Shown: piece after piece, positions 44,656 through 54,220 of the stretch
Numbering within the stretch: position 1 is the first letter of the stretch
Layout: each line of letters starts with the position of its first letter
Source of the DNA: G016234445 sp964438865
GTDB taxonomy: Bacteria > Chloroflexota > Dehalococcoidia > Tepidiformales > Tepidiformaceae
Assembly: GCA_964438865.1 (NCBI GenBank)
Contig: CAYTMI010000002.1
Location: 62,001 to 126,000, forward strand
Reading direction: 5' to 3'
DNA length: 64,000 nt
Notes under the pieces: model-generated
Database searches by the model: none
Told to the model about the DNA's origin: nothing
Seen by the model: only the letters and a program-made list of their open reading frames with translations
Made by a program: the position numbers and the translations under genes

Positions 44656-46214
44656 AGCTCGTCACCGCCGTCGAGATGCGCGAACTCGAACGGGCCGCGG
44701 TCGAGGCGGGTTCCTCGTTCGAGCAACTGATGGAGGAGGCTGGCCTTGCGGTCGCGCAGGAAGCCTGGATGCTCCTCGGGACGCTCGAAGGCCGCCGGAT
44801 CACGGTCCTCGCGGGGCCGGGCAACAACGGCGGCGACGGCCTGGTGGCGGCTCGTCACCTTGCCGATTGGGGCGCCACCGTCGCCGTGTATGTCCCCCGC
44901 CAGCGCCGAGACGAGAGGCTCTACGAAGAACTCCGGGCGAGGGAAGTCCCGATCATCGCCGGCGAGTCCGACCCGGACGCGAGCGTGCTCGACCAGGTGC
45001 TCAACGACGCCGACCTCGTCATCGACGCCCTCCTTGGCATCGGCAAGATGCGCCCCCTGGACCCCTCCGAGCCGTTCGCGGTCGCGCTGACTCACCTCGC
45101 CGCCGCGCGAAAGGGCTACACGCCGCCCAAGCTACTGGCCGTGGATCTGCCGACCGGGATGGACGCTGAAACCGGCGCCACGGACCCCCTGGCCGTGCCC
45201 GCAGACCTCACCGTGACCTTCGGGTTGCCGAAGGTGGGCATGTACCAGGCCAACGCCAGCGCCTTCACGGGCCGCGTCCAGGTCATCGACATCGGCATCC
45301 CGAAAGCGGCCCAGGACGCGGTCCAGCTCGAACTCCTGACCGCCCGCTGGGCGAGGGAGACGCTCCCGGCGCGGCCCGACGACGCCAACAAGGGCACCTT
45401 CGGCCGCGTCCTCGTAGTTGGTGGCTGCCAGCGTTATGTCGGGGCTGTGCGGCTCGCGGCGACGGCGGCCTACCGCGCCGGCGCGGGCCTCGTCACCATC
45501 GCCTGCCCGGGCAACCTCGTCCCGTCGCTGGCGCCGGCCCTCGCCGAAGCGACCTGGCTCCCGCAGGAAACCGCCGAAGACGGCGGCCTCCGCGGCGAAA
45601 CCGCACTGTCCCTCCGGCCGGAGTGGCGAGGGTTCGACGCCGCCGTCATCGGGCCGGGCATGGGCAACACGGACGACACCCGCGCCCTCACCTGGGCCCT
45701 CCTCCCCGACATCGCCGTCGACCTTCCGAACGGTGCCGTCATCGACGCCGATGCGCTCAACGCCCTCGCGACCATGCCCGATGCCCCGGACCGCCTGTCC
45801 GCCAACACCGTCCTGACGCCGCACCCCGGCGAACTGGCCCGGCTGCTCGGGACGACGGTGCCCGAAATCCAGTCACGCCGACTGGAAGCCACCCGCGAGG
45901 CCGCCGTCCGCTATCGCTGCACGGTCGTTCTGAAGGGCGCCCACAGCGTCATCGCCCACCCGGACGGGCGCACCGCCCTCAGCCCCTTCGCGAACCCGCT
46001 GATGGCAACCGCCGGCGCGGGGGATGTCCTCGCCGGGATGATTGGCGGCTACCTCGCCCAGGGACTGGAGCCGTTCGCGGCGGCCTGCCTGGGGGTCTAT
46101 CTCCACGGCGCCTGCGGAGAGGCGCTCCGCGCTGACTACGGCTCGGCCGGGTTGCTGGCCGGCGAACTCGCCGACCGGCTTCCGCGCGTCGCCAAAGAAA
46201 TCGCGGCACCCTGA
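44652..46214 (+). CDS. nnrDE: Bifunctional NAD(P)H-hydrate epimerase / ADP-dependent dehydratase
   Basis: 520 residues with two domains. The N-terminal YjeF_N epimerase (about 1-215) has VTAVEMRELERAAVEAG and LAGPGNNGGDGLVAARHL. The C-terminal ribokinase-fold dehydratase (about 235-515) has GTFGRVLVVGGC, TPHPGELARLL, VVLKGAHSVIAHPDG and the GAGDVLAGMIGG phosphate-binding turn with its catalytic aspartate. Together they repair damaged NAD(P)H hydrates. The acpS-nnr arrangement is common in bacteria. It is coupled to acpS by an ATGA overlap. Confidence 0.96.
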   Translation: MKLVTAVEMRELERAAVEAGSSFEQLMEEAGLAVAQEAWMLLGTLEGRRITVLAGPGNNGGDGLVAARHLADWGATVAVYVPRQRRDERLYEELRAREVPIIAGESDPDASVLDQVLNDADLVIDALLGIGKMRPLDPSEPFAVALTHLAAARKGYTPPKLLAVDLPTGMDAETGATDPLAVPADLTVTFGLPKVGMYQANASAFTGRVQVIDIGIPKAAQDAVQLELLTARWARETLPARPDDANKGTFGRVLVVGGCQRYVGAVRLAATAAYRAGAGLVTIACPGNLVPSLAPALAEATWLPQETAEDGGLRGETALSLRPEWRGFDAAVIGPGMGNTDDTRALTWALLPDIAVDLPNGAVIDADALNALATMPDAPDRLSANTVLTPHPGELARLLGTTVPEIQSRRLEATREAAVRYRCTVVLKGAHSVIAHPDGRTALSPFANPLMATAGAGDVLAGMIGGYLAQGLEPFAAACLGVYLHGACGEALRADYGSAGLLAGELADRLPRVAKEIAAP

Positions 46215-46257
46215 TGCTATACTGCGAGCCAACGTTATCCTTTTCTGCGAGCAGCAC

Positions 46258-47502
46258 GTGACCAGTCGCGTCGTCGTCACCGGCATCGGCATGATCACCC
46301 CCGTCGGGCACAACGCCTGCGACAGCTGGGAAGCCCTCGTCGCCGGCCGTTCGGGCATCACCCGGGTGTCGCTGTTCGACCCGGAAGGCCACGAATCACA
46401 GGTCGCCGGCGAAGTGAAAGACTTCGACCCCGCGAAGTACATGGACCGCAAGGAAGCACGCCGCGCCGACCGGACGACCCAGTTCACCTTCGTCGCTGCG
46501 AACGAGGCGCTGGCGCAAAGCGGCTACGTCATCGACCCCAGCGACGGGACGAACGTGGCGGTCATCATCGGCACCGCCATCGGTGGGATCATGACCCTTG
46601 TGCAGGAATACGACACGATGCGCGAGCGGGGGCCCGGCCGGGTCAGCCCTTTCCTCGTGCCGATGATGCTCCCCGACATGTCGAGCGGACAGCTCAGCAT
46701 CAAGCTCGGGGCGAAGGGCGTGAACTACTGCCTGGTGAGCGCCTGTGCCAGCGGCGCCGACAGCATCGGCGAGGCGGCGAACATCATCCGGCGCGGCGAC
46801 GCGGACGTGGCGATCGCCGGCGGCACCGAAGCGGCGATCACACCGATCGCCTTCGCCGGTTTCTCAGCCGCGAAAGCACTGACGGCCAGCCGCAACGACG
46901 ACCCCGCACGCGCCTCGCGGCCCTTTGATGCGACCCGCGACGGTTTCGTGATGGGCGAAGGCGCGGGCACCCTGGTCCTGGAGTCGGAGGAACACGCGCG
47001 GGGCCGGGGCGCGACGATCCTGGCCGAACTCGCCGGCTATGCCGCCACCAGCGATGCCTTCCACATCACCCAGCCCGACGAACAGGGCGAAGGCGCGGCC
47101 AGGGCGATGAAGCTCGCCCTCGCCCATGCCGGCCTCCAGCCCGACGACATCGACTACGTGAACGCCCACGGCACGTCGACCCAGATGAACGACCGGCTGG
47201 AAACGCTCGCGTTGAAGCGCGTCTTCGGCGACTACGCCTACGAGCTTCCCATCAGTTCCACGAAGTCCATGACCGGGCACCTGCTCGGCGCCGCGGGGGC
47301 CGTGGAGGCGGTCGTCTCCGTGCTCGCGCTCCGCAACGGCATCATTCCCCCGACCGCCAACTACGAACAGCCGGACCCCGGCTGCGACCTCGACTATGTG
47401 CCGAACGTAGCGCGCGCGGCGACCCTGGAAGCGGTGATGTCGAACTCGCTCGGATTTGGCGGCCACAACGCCAGCCTTGTGTTCCGCCGCTACGAGCCCT
47501 AA
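46258..47502 (+). CDS. fabF: Beta-ketoacyl-ACP synthase II
   Basis: 414 residues from the GTG at 46258 (product SRVVVTGIGMITPVG), the usual FabF start. Active-site Cys in LVSACASGADS, histidines in NAHGTSTQMND and KSMTGHLLGAAGAVE, and the lysine in the same block; the C-terminus is SNSLGFGGHNASLVF. It elongates fatty acyl chains by condensing malonyl-ACP. A TATACT -10-like box is at 46218-46223, 35 bases upstream. The ribosome site is weak. It follows nnrDE by 43 bases. Confidence 0.96.
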   Translation: MTSRVVVTGIGMITPVGHNACDSWEALVAGRSGITRVSLFDPEGHESQVAGEVKDFDPAKYMDRKEARRADRTTQFTFVAANEALAQSGYVIDPSDGTNVAVIIGTAIGGIMTLVQEYDTMRERGPGRVSPFLVPMMLPDMSSGQLSIKLGAKGVNYCLVSACASGADSIGEAANIIRRGDADVAIAGGTEAAITPIAFAGFSAAKALTASRNDDPARASRPFDATRDGFVMGEGAGTLVLESEEHARGRGATILAELAGYAATSDAFHITQPDEQGEGAARAMKLALAHAGLQPDDIDYVNAHGTSTQMNDRLETLALKRVFGDYAYELPISSTKSMTGHLLGAAGAVEAVVSVLALRNGIIPPTANYEQPDPGCDLDYVPNVARAATLEAVMSNSLGFGGHNASLVFRRYEP

Positions 47503-47505
47503 CCG

Positions 47506-49209
47506 ATGACCGCTGTGGTAGGCCGCCCCCGCGCACGATGGCGGCTTCGCGACCCCTGGGCGCACCAGAAGGGCATCGCCAACTTCCCGCCGATCGTCGC
47601 CACCGTCCTCGCGGCGCGTGGAATCACCACCCGCGCCCAGGCCGATCTCTTCTACAAGCCCCACCTCGCGGATGACCACGACCCCCTGCAACTCCCCGGG
47701 ATGCACGAGGCCATCGAGCGCGTCCGCCGGGCTATCGCCACCCACGAGACGATCGCGCTCTACGGCGACTTCGACGTCGACGGCGTCACCTCGGTGGCCG
47801 TGCTCCATCTCGCACTGCGGCCGCTGGGCGCGGTCACGATGAACTACATCCCGGACCGCTTCGAGGAGGGATACGGGCTCAACCTCACCGCCGTTGCCAA
47901 GCTCCGGCAGCGCGGCGCCGGGCTCCTCGTGACCGCCGACTGCGGTATCAGCTCGGTCCGCGAAGTGGCCTACTCGAACGAACTCGGCATGGACGTCATC
48001 ATCCTCGACCACCACACCGTGCCCGAAGAGATGCCCGCGGCGCTGGCGACGGTCAACCCCAAGCGCCCGGATTCGCCCTACCCCTTCGACGAACTGGCGG
48101 CTGTCGGCGTCGCCTACCGCTTCCTCCAGGTGCTCTACGAATCCTACGGCCAGAAGCTGCCGGAGGATGAGTTCCTCGACCTGGTCGCCCTGGGGACGGT
48201 GGTCGACGTCGCGCCCCTCGCGGACGAAAATCGCCAGATCGTCACCGCCGGGCTGATGCGAATGCAGGGCGGGCTCCGGCCCGGGCTGGAGGAACTGGCC
48301 CGCGTCGCCGGGACGCCGGCGGAACGATTCAACGCCGAGACGCTCGGGTTCGCCCTCGGTCCGAGGATGAACGCTGCCGGGCGGATGGCCCACGCCAACA
48401 TCGCCCTGGACCTGCTCCTGGCCGAATCGCCGTTGACCGCGCGGCCGCTGGCCGAACAGTTGGACGCCCTCAACCGCCAACGTCAGCAACAAACGGAAGA
48501 AATGATGGCGATAGCCGAGGAACTCTGTGGCGTCGCCGACGACCCGCTGATCATGGTGGGCGCGCCGGAGTTCCACCCGGGGATCGTCGGCATCGTCGCG
48601 GCCCGACTTGCTGAGCGCCACCACCGCCCCGCGATCGTCTTCACCGAAGGCCCGGAAGAGAGCCGCGCCAGCGCCCGCAGCATCCCCGATTTCGACATCG
48701 TTGGCGCCATCCGCAAGGAGAAGACGCTGCTTCTGCGCCACGGCGGGCACCGGGCCGCGGCGGGCTTCACCGTCGCCACGAAGGATGTGGCGTTGCTCCG
48801 GGAGCGCCTCGTGAACCACGCCGCCGAGACCCTGAAAGGTGAAGCGCTCCGCCCGGTCATCGACATCGACGCCGAAGCGCCGTTGGCCACGCTCAGCGGC
48901 CTCGAAATCAAGGGCCTGATGCGGTTCGAACCCTGCGGGCAGGGGAACCGGAAGCCCGTGCTCCTCAGCCGCGGCGTCCGCCTGGTGAACTCGCGGGCTG
49001 TCGGTTCCGATGGCTCTCACCTGAAGGTGACGGTGAAGGACGGCCTCGCCACCTGGCCCGCAATCGCCTTCCGCCAGGCCGAGGCCGAACTCGCCGACGA
49101 GGTGGACATCGTCTACTCGCTGTCGCGCGAATGGCGGAGCGAGCGGGTGGAGCTAGAAATCCTCGACATCGCCCCAAGCTCCCACGCCCGCGCCCTCGAA
49201 CTCCGGTAG
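47506..49209 (+). CDS. recJ: Single-stranded-DNA-specific exonuclease RecJ
   Basis: 567 residues, typical for RecJ. DHH domain motifs: ALYGDFDVDGVTSVAVL, TADCGISSV, IILDHHTVPEEMP and ALGTVVDVAPL; then DHHA1 with MVGAPEFHPGIVGIVAARL and LLRHGGHRAAAGFTV, and an OB-fold tail. It degrades single-stranded DNA 5' to 3' in recombination and mismatch repair. It starts three bases after fabF and converges with the peptide transporter genes across a terminator at 49305-49338. Confidence 0.97.
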   Translation: MTAVVGRPRARWRLRDPWAHQKGIANFPPIVATVLAARGITTRAQADLFYKPHLADDHDPLQLPGMHEAIERVRRAIATHETIALYGDFDVDGVTSVAVLHLALRPLGAVTMNYIPDRFEEGYGLNLTAVAKLRQRGAGLLVTADCGISSVREVAYSNELGMDVIILDHHTVPEEMPAALATVNPKRPDSPYPFDELAAVGVAYRFLQVLYESYGQKLPEDEFLDLVALGTVVDVAPLADENRQIVTAGLMRMQGGLRPGLEELARVAGTPAERFNAETLGFALGPRMNAAGRMAHANIALDLLLAESPLTARPLAEQLDALNRQRQQQTEEMMAIAEELCGVADDPLIMVGAPEFHPGIVGIVAARLAERHHRPAIVFTEGPEESRASARSIPDFDIVGAIRKEKTLLLRHGGHRAAAGFTVATKDVALLRERLVNHAAETLKGEALRPVIDIDAEAPLATLSGLEIKGLMRFEPCGQGNRKPVLLSRGVRLVNSRAVGSDGSHLKVTVKDGLATWPAIAFRQAEAELADEVDIVYSLSREWRSERVELEILDIAPSSHARALELR

Positions 49210-49304
49210 CCGCGCCCCACCGTGGGCGCATCGCCTGCCAACAATCTCCCTCGCCACCACTTCCCACCGCACCGCACGACCCGCCGACCCCGCGTCCCCG
49301 GAGA

Positions 49305-49338
49305 CGCAAAACGAGGGAGCGCCGGTTGACGCTCCCTC
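49305..49338 (-). terminator. Intrinsic terminator after the peptide transporter operon
   Basis: CGCTCCCTC and GAGGGAGCG form a perfect nine-base stem with an eight-base loop (49313-49338). On the minus strand the stem is preceded by a gap after the binding-protein stop and followed by GTTTTGCG. It may also stop transcripts from recJ. Confidence 0.75.
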
Positions 49339-49365
49339 GCTCGCTGGTGGGCCGTGGCCCGTGGT

Positions 49366-51063
49366 CTACGCCTTGTCGCGCCAGGTCTTCATGACGTGGG
49401 TGTAGGGGAACCACGCCGTCGGGCGGTAGTTCTCGATGTCCGGGTTCCAGAAGTAGGAGCGAGTGTCGGTGCTGAAGTAGATTTCGTACTGCTCCTCACC
49501 AACAAGCTCCTCGATCTGCTTCACAGTCTGAACGCGCTCTTGCATGTTGAACTGGGCGCGCTGCTTGTCCATCAGGTCCTCAAGCTTCGGGTCGTTCACG
49601 TAGCTGAGGTTGATGCGGCCGCGCTTCGGCTTCATGGTGAAGCGTTCGGTGACGAAGTCGAGCCAGTAGGGCACTGCCCGCGGGCTGTGGCCCATGCCTT
49701 CGTACTGCCCCTGGTAGGTGGTGCTGATGTACTGGGCGTACGGGGCCGTCTGGTCCTTGATGTTGATGCCGATTTCCTTGAGCTGGGCCTGGGCGAGGGT
49801 TGCCGTGTCGACGTAGGCCTGCGTGTAGATCGCCGCGTCCGCGTGATCCCAGGTTGTGTCGATGTTCTGGCCTGCGCCGATCGCCGCGTCGAGCATCTTC
49901 CGGGCCTCGGCCTTGTTGTATTCCCAGTACTTCGCCTGGGGCAGGTCCTTCACCTGGCGGGCGAAGGGGAAGCCCACGTGGTACAGCTGCTCCGGCACGC
50001 CCTCACCCTTGGTGATGGCGTCGCGGATGGCCTTGCGGTTGATGCCCATGCTGATCGCCTGGCGGACCAGCTTGTTGTTGAACGGCGGCTTGTCGGTGCG
50101 AAGGTAGATGTACCCACCGATGCCCTGCGTCTGTTCGAACTTGGCGTCCGGCCGGTTCTTCTTGACCTGGTCGCGTTCGTCCGGGAGGAAGATCCAGCTC
50201 AGGTCCACGGACTTCGCGGAAAAGTCCGCCACGCGCTTCGCCTGGTCGGTCGTGATGAAGACCTTGACGTCGTCGAAGTACGGGTAGGGCTTGTCGTAGT
50301 AGTCCGGGTTCTTCTTGAAGCTGAGACTGACGCCGGTCTGGAACTCGGTGTGGATGAAGGGGCCGCTGCCGACCATCTTGGTGGCGGCGTCGGCACCCTC
50401 AGCGTGCTCCTTGGGCGAAATCCAGGCGCCAAGGTTGCCGCCGAGATAGAAGGTGGCGTCGGCGTATGGGACCTTCGTCGTAATCTTCACCGTCGCCGGG
50501 TCAGGCGTCTCAATCTTGTCGATGAAGGAGACCCCCGACTTGTGGACGGACTTCTCGAAGTTCATGTAGCGGTCGAGGGCGTAGCGCACGTCTTCGGAGG
50601 TAAGCGCCCGGCCGTTGTGGAACTTCGCGTTCGGCTTCAGCTTCATGATCATGGTGAGCTGATCGACCTGCTCTGGCATCTTCGTGGCCAGGTCCGGCTC
50701 CATCGTGTTGTCCGCGGGCGCCACTTCCGGCACGCCGGCCTTGAACCGGTACAGCTTGCTGAAGCTCAAGCCATTCATGTACGCGTTGACGAAGCTGGTC
50801 TGGGTGTAAGGGTCCAGGCTCGGCGGTGGCGACGAGATCTGGAACGAGAACGACCCGCCCGGCTTTGGCTGCTTGGCGGCGGTTGGCGATGCGGCAGCCG
50901 TCGGGAGCAGCCCCGGGCCGGCCGTCGCGCCAGCGTCGTCGTCATCGTCCCCGCAGCCCACAAGCGCGAGGCCGGCGGCCCCAACCCCGGCGAAGGCGGT
51001 GCCTCGCAGCGCCGTACGGCGGCTCAGCTTCCGCCGCAACCAGTAGTTTGTCCGTTCTTCCAT
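49366..51063 (-). CDS. Peptide-type ABC transporter substrate-binding lipoprotein (Tat-exported)
   Basis: 565 residues from the ATG at 51063. The N-terminus has a twin-arginine motif SRRTALRG and a lipobox LALVGC, followed by an Asp/Ala/Pro linker. The SBP family 5 fold is shown by GGSFSFQISSPPPSLDPYTQT, LATKMPEQVDQLTMIMKL with KFHNGRALTSEDVRYALDR, GSGPFIHTEFQTG, and MGINRKAI-type helices. It binds oligopeptides, nickel chelates or other small solutes for the permeases encoded upstream on the same strand. The ligand cannot be predicted. Confidence 0.93.
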   Translation of the reverse strand: MEERTNYWLRRKLSRRTALRGTAFAGVGAAGLALVGCGDDDDDAGATAGPGLLPTAAASPTAAKQPKPGGSFSFQISSPPPSLDPYTQTSFVNAYMNGLSFSKLYRFKAGVPEVAPADNTMEPDLATKMPEQVDQLTMIMKLKPNAKFHNGRALTSEDVRYALDRYMNFEKSVHKSGVSFIDKIETPDPATVKITTKVPYADATFYLGGNLGAWISPKEHAEGADAATKMVGSGPFIHTEFQTGVSLSFKKNPDYYDKPYPYFDDVKVFITTDQAKRVADFSAKSVDLSWIFLPDERDQVKKNRPDAKFEQTQGIGGYIYLRTDKPPFNNKLVRQAISMGINRKAIRDAITKGEGVPEQLYHVGFPFARQVKDLPQAKYWEYNKAEARKMLDAAIGAGQNIDTTWDHADAAIYTQAYVDTATLAQAQLKEIGINIKDQTAPYAQYISTTYQGQYEGMGHSPRAVPYWLDFVTERFTMKPKRGRINLSYVNDPKLEDLMDKQRAQFNMQERVQTVKQIEELVGEEQYEIYFSTDTRSYFWNPDIENYRPTAWFPYTHVMKTWRDKA

Positions 51064-51112
51064 GGAGATTCCCCCTCTTGTGCCTCGTCGCTTTCGCGAG
51101 GACTCACTTACT

Positions 51113-52021
51113 CTACGACGCCCCACGCAACCGCGGATCCAAGACGTCTCGAAGGGCATCGCCAAACAGGTTGAATGCGAGTACGGCGACGCTAATGGCC
51201 GCTCCGGGGACAACCGCCGTCCACCATGCCTGTTCCCAGACGGAGCGGGTGTCCTGGAGCATCTTGCCCCAGCTCGGGTGCGCGTTCGTGGCGATTCCGA
51301 GGCCCAGGAAGCTGAGCGCGGCTTCGGCAAGGATCGCATTCCCGATCTGGATGCTGGCGATGACGATGATGGGTGCGACGACGTTGGGCAGCACGTGGCG
51401 GAAGATCACCCGCCGTGGCGGGTTCCCGATGGAGACGGCTGCCTCAATGTATTGCAGGTTCCGGATGCTGAAGACCGAGCCCCGCACGATCCGGGCGGTC
51501 GTCGGCGTGATGATGATAGCGATCGCCAGGGTCACGCTCGTGAACGACGGAGCGAAAATGCTGACGAAAAAGATGGCGAGGATGAGCGGCGGGAACCCGA
51601 GCACCGCGTCCAGGAAACGGCTGATGACGAGGTCCGCCCAGCCGCCGAAGTAGCCGGCGACAAGGCCGAAGACGGTGCCGAAGATGGTGCCGAAGAACAC
51701 CGCCGCAAACCCGATCCCGAGCGAGATCCGGCTGCCGATGATCACCCGGCTAAACATGTCGCGGAAGAGGTTATCGGTCCCCAGGGGGTGGGAAAGACTG
51801 GGCGCCGAGAGCTTCGGGTTCTTGGTAGGGTTCACGGCGTCGGCAGCCTGGGGCGCAAGCTCGTTGGCGAAGATCGCCACCAGGACCAGGAGGATGCAGA
51901 CGATGCAGGCCACCGTGCCCATCGGCTTCGAACGCGCGGTGCGCAGCAGCGACTGCCTCCAGTTGAGGTGGCGGCGCAAGTCATCGGCGGCGACCGGGCG
52001 GACGGCGGCTGTAACGGCCAT
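51113..52021 (-). CDS. Peptide-type ABC transporter permease (DppC-like)
   Basis: 302 residues. N-terminal OppC_N segment with LLRTARSKPMGTVAC, a periplasmic loop HPLGTDNLFRDMFSRVIIGSRISL typical of DppC, then five spans and the EAA coupling loop around YIEAAVSIGNPPRRVIFRHVLPN, ending LRDVLDPRLRG. It pairs with the DppB-like permease, whose stop overlaps its ATG. The binding protein follows about 50 bases downstream. Confidence 0.95.
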   Translation of the reverse strand: MAVTAAVRPVAADDLRRHLNWRQSLLRTARSKPMGTVACIVCILLVLVAIFANELAPQAADAVNPTKNPKLSAPSLSHPLGTDNLFRDMFSRVIIGSRISLGIGFAAVFFGTIFGTVFGLVAGYFGGWADLVISRFLDAVLGFPPLILAIFFVSIFAPSFTSVTLAIAIIITPTTARIVRGSVFSIRNLQYIEAAVSIGNPPRRVIFRHVLPNVVAPIIVIASIQIGNAILAEAALSFLGLGIATNAHPSWGKMLQDTRSVWEQAWWTAVVPGAAISVAVLAFNLFGDALRDVLDPRLRGAS

Positions 52022-52968
52022 CAGTGGTACCGGATCCGGGGGTCGAACCAGGCGTAGCTCAGGTCGACCAGCAGGTTATTCAGGACAAGGACGGCGGCGA
52101 AGAACAGGACAAGACCCTGGACCTGTGGGTAGTCCTTGATGAGTGCGGCGCTGAGGGTGAGGTTGCCAAGCCCCGGCAGCGAAAAGATGCTCTCCAGCAC
52201 GACGGTGCCGCCGAGGAGCACGCCGACCTGGAGCCCGAACAGGGTGATCACCGGGATCATCGCGTTCTTGAGCGCGTGGCGGACCACGACGACCTGCCCG
52301 GACAGCCCCTTCGCCCGGGCGGTCCGGATGTAGTCCTGCCGCAGCACCTCTAGCATCGCCGACCGGGTGACCCGCGCCAGGCTCGCGCTCAGGGCGAGGC
52401 CGAGGGCGAACGCCGGCAGGTAGAGCTGTTCCACGTTCTTCGCCGGGTCGTCCCAGAAGTCGACATAGCCGATGGGCGGGCTGTATCCCCACCACTTCGC
52501 CGGGAAGATGATCAGCATGGTCCCCAACCAGAACGATGGGATGCTCAACCACCCGATCGTCAGGAGTCTGAGGACGTAGTCCAGCGGACCATCCTGCCGG
52601 ATCGCCGAGGTCACCCCCACGGGGATTGCGATCAAGAGGGCGAACACGGTCGAAAGGACGGTCAGTTCGATCGTCAGAGGGATCCGCGTCCGGATCTCGC
52701 TCCAGACGTCGCGCTTGCTGATGAGGGTGGTGCCCCAGTCGCCGCGAACCAGGTCGCCCATGTAGACGACGTACTGCGTGACCACGGGCTTGTCGAGGCC
52801 GAGTTCATCGCGGATGGCGTCGCACTGTTGCTCGTCAACGTCCGGCGTCGCAAGGACGATCGCGCAAACGTCGCCCGGGATCAGTCGCACGGCGCTGAAG
52901 ACCACGATGCTGATGGCGAAGAGCACCAGCAGCGAAAAAAGGAGGCGCTTGACGATGTATTGCGACAC
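52021..52968 (-). CDS. Peptide-type ABC transporter permease (DppB-like)
   Basis: 315 residues from the GTG at 52968, chosen because the product then starts SQYIVKRLLFSLLVLFAIS, the normal DppB beginning. RLIPGD, LGLDKPVVTQYVVYMGDLVRGDWG and the EAA loop VLRQDYIRTARAKGLS are diagnostic; it ends LLVDLSYAWFDPRIRY. It forms the channel with the DppC-like subunit. No DppD/DppF ATPase genes lie within the window, so the ATPase must come from elsewhere. Confidence 0.95.
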   Translation of the reverse strand: MSQYIVKRLLFSLLVLFAISIVVFSAVRLIPGDVCAIVLATPDVDEQQCDAIRDELGLDKPVVTQYVVYMGDLVRGDWGTTLISKRDVWSEIRTRIPLTIELTVLSTVFALLIAIPVGVTSAIRQDGPLDYVLRLLTIGWLSIPSFWLGTMLIIFPAKWWGYSPPIGYVDFWDDPAKNVEQLYLPAFALGLALSASLARVTRSAMLEVLRQDYIRTARAKGLSGQVVVVRHALKNAMIPVITLFGLQVGVLLGGTVVLESIFSLPGLGNLTLSAALIKDYPQVQGLVLFFAAVLVLNNLLVDLSYAWFDPRIRYH

Positions 52969-53123
52969 TGGACCGGGCCCGCCTCCCGCAGGCTGGCAGT
53001 TAATCCGCCACCCTGCGCCACCACCGGGGCCCGCTCCGGGCCCGTTGGGGAATTGCCGCATTATCCGGGGGTCTGCCCCGCCAGACAAGCCCCGTTTTCA
53101 GTCGAGGCTGCGCCGCGGCGATT

Positions 53124-53804
53124 TCAGCCTCCGCCCGGCTCGACCCCGGCTTCGCGGAGCGCCGCAGCCAGGTCTTCGTATCCGAAGAACTGGTGCGCGG
53201 TCATGCCCTCCTTGCGGGCCGCTTCGATGTTGTGCGGCAGGTCGTCGGTGAAGAAGCAGCGGGCGATGCTCACGCCGATCCGCTCGGCGGCGAGGTGGTA
53301 GATCCGGGGGTCCGGCTTCGCCAGCCGCACCGTGGCCGAGTTGATGATGTCGTGGAAGAGCGAATCGATCCGGTAGTGGTCGCGGAGTTCGTCTTCGAGC
53401 CCGGGCGCGGCATTGCTGAGAAGACCCACCCGGTAGCGCTCGCGAAGCCGCTCGATGAGCGCGATCATCCCCTCGTTGAACTCCGGCTGCCGTCCGGCGA
53501 GGCGAGCGCCCTGGGGACGGTTCTCCTCCAGCGCCGCCATCACCGCCTCCGCCGTCGTGGCGCCAGCTATGCCTGCCACGGCTTCGCGGGCGGCGCCGTG
53601 CCATTCTGCTTCGCTGCCTTCCCCGACCCGGAGCCGCAGCCAGCCGGGGTTCTCAATGTAGACGGCCTTCCAGAGGAACCCCGAGGGGAGGCTGTAACGC
53701 CGTTCGATGATGGCGTAAGGGGAATCCGGGGCGTCACCCGAGGGGCTGCCCGGGACGATGACGCCGCCGAAGTCGAAGATAACTGCTTCAATTGGTGCTG
53801 CCAT
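53124..53804 (-). CDS. HAD-superfamily hydrolase
   Basis: 226 residues. Motif I IFDFGGVIVPG (nucleophile Asp), motif II LLSNAAPG, motif III lysine in LAKPDPRIYHLAAERIGV, and motif IV FFTDDLPHNIEAARKEGM. The helical cap lies between motifs I and II. This DFGGV subgroup includes YihX-like sugar phosphatases and haloacid dehalogenases; the substrate is unknown. It precedes the peptide transporter on the same strand, separated by 155 bases. That gap contains the GC-rich hairpin GGGCCCG-CTC-CGGGCCC at 53027-53043 without a T-tract. Confidence 0.88.
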   Translation of the reverse strand: MAAPIEAVIFDFGGVIVPGSPSGDAPDSPYAIIERRYSLPSGFLWKAVYIENPGWLRLRVGEGSEAEWHGAAREAVAGIAGATTAEAVMAALEENRPQGARLAGRQPEFNEGMIALIERLRERYRVGLLSNAAPGLEDELRDHYRIDSLFHDIINSATVRLAKPDPRIYHLAAERIGVSIARCFFTDDLPHNIEAARKEGMTAHQFFGYEDLAAALREAGVEPGGG

Positions 53805-53946
53805 ACCCCGATTCTCCCCGCCCTGAGCCTACGGGCGAGACGGCCGGTCGACGTCAACCGCGGGAGTTCGCGTAGGGGTTCTCCCGATTCCCCTGCCCGC
53901 GCCGAGCCTCGAGGATAGTCTCCGGCGGGGGCTCGAGGTTAGGGAA

Positions 53947-54144
53947 ATGACTCAGAGCCACAAGAATCGGCCACCATGCCCACTCTGCGGGCGCGTGACC
54001 CGCGCCCATTCGCGCCTTGTCCTGGCGGATGTCGAACCGGTGGGACGCGGGCGCACAACCAGCTACGCGATGGTGATCTGTCGCGACTGCGCCTTTGCCA
54101 TGGTCCTCCGATCGGAAGCGGGAGCCATCCGCGCGGGGCGCTGA
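53947..54144 (+). CDS. Small zinc-ribbon protein
   Basis: 65 residues with CPLCG near residues 11-15 and CRDC near residues 45-48, giving two C-x2-C knuckles that would bind one zinc. The rest is basic. I do not recognise a family; it could bind nucleic acid or be a fragment of a larger zinc-ribbon class. The ribosome site (AGGGA four bases from ATG) is close, and the gene lies alone between a divergent HAD gene and glgC. Confidence 0.55.
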   Translation: MTQSHKNRPPCPLCGRVTRAHSRLVLADVEPVGRGRTTSYAMVICRDCAFAMVLRSEAGAIRAGR

Positions 54145-54162
54145 CCGCGGTCCTGCCGCCAT

Positions 54163-54192
54163 CTGACGGGGTCGGCCTCGGCCGCGTACAAT
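54163..54192 (+). promoter_or_regulatory. Promoter of glgC (CTGACG-18-TACAAT)
   Basis: CTGACG at 54163-54168 and TACAAT at 54187-54192, spacer 18. The start would be about 20 bases before the GGAGCGAG ribosome site of glgC. Confidence 0.45.
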
Positions 54193-54220
54193 GGCCTCTA
54201 CAGCCTGCAGCGGAGCGAGC

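Noticed and set aside
46864..49020. A 718-codon minus-strand open frame
   Set aside because: Antisense to fabF and recJ, both of which have complete conserved motifs. The translation has no recognisable domain.
49354..51174. A 606-codon plus-strand open frame opposite the peptide-binding protein
   Set aside because: It is a codon-bias shadow of the well-supported binding-protein gene and has no motifs of its own.
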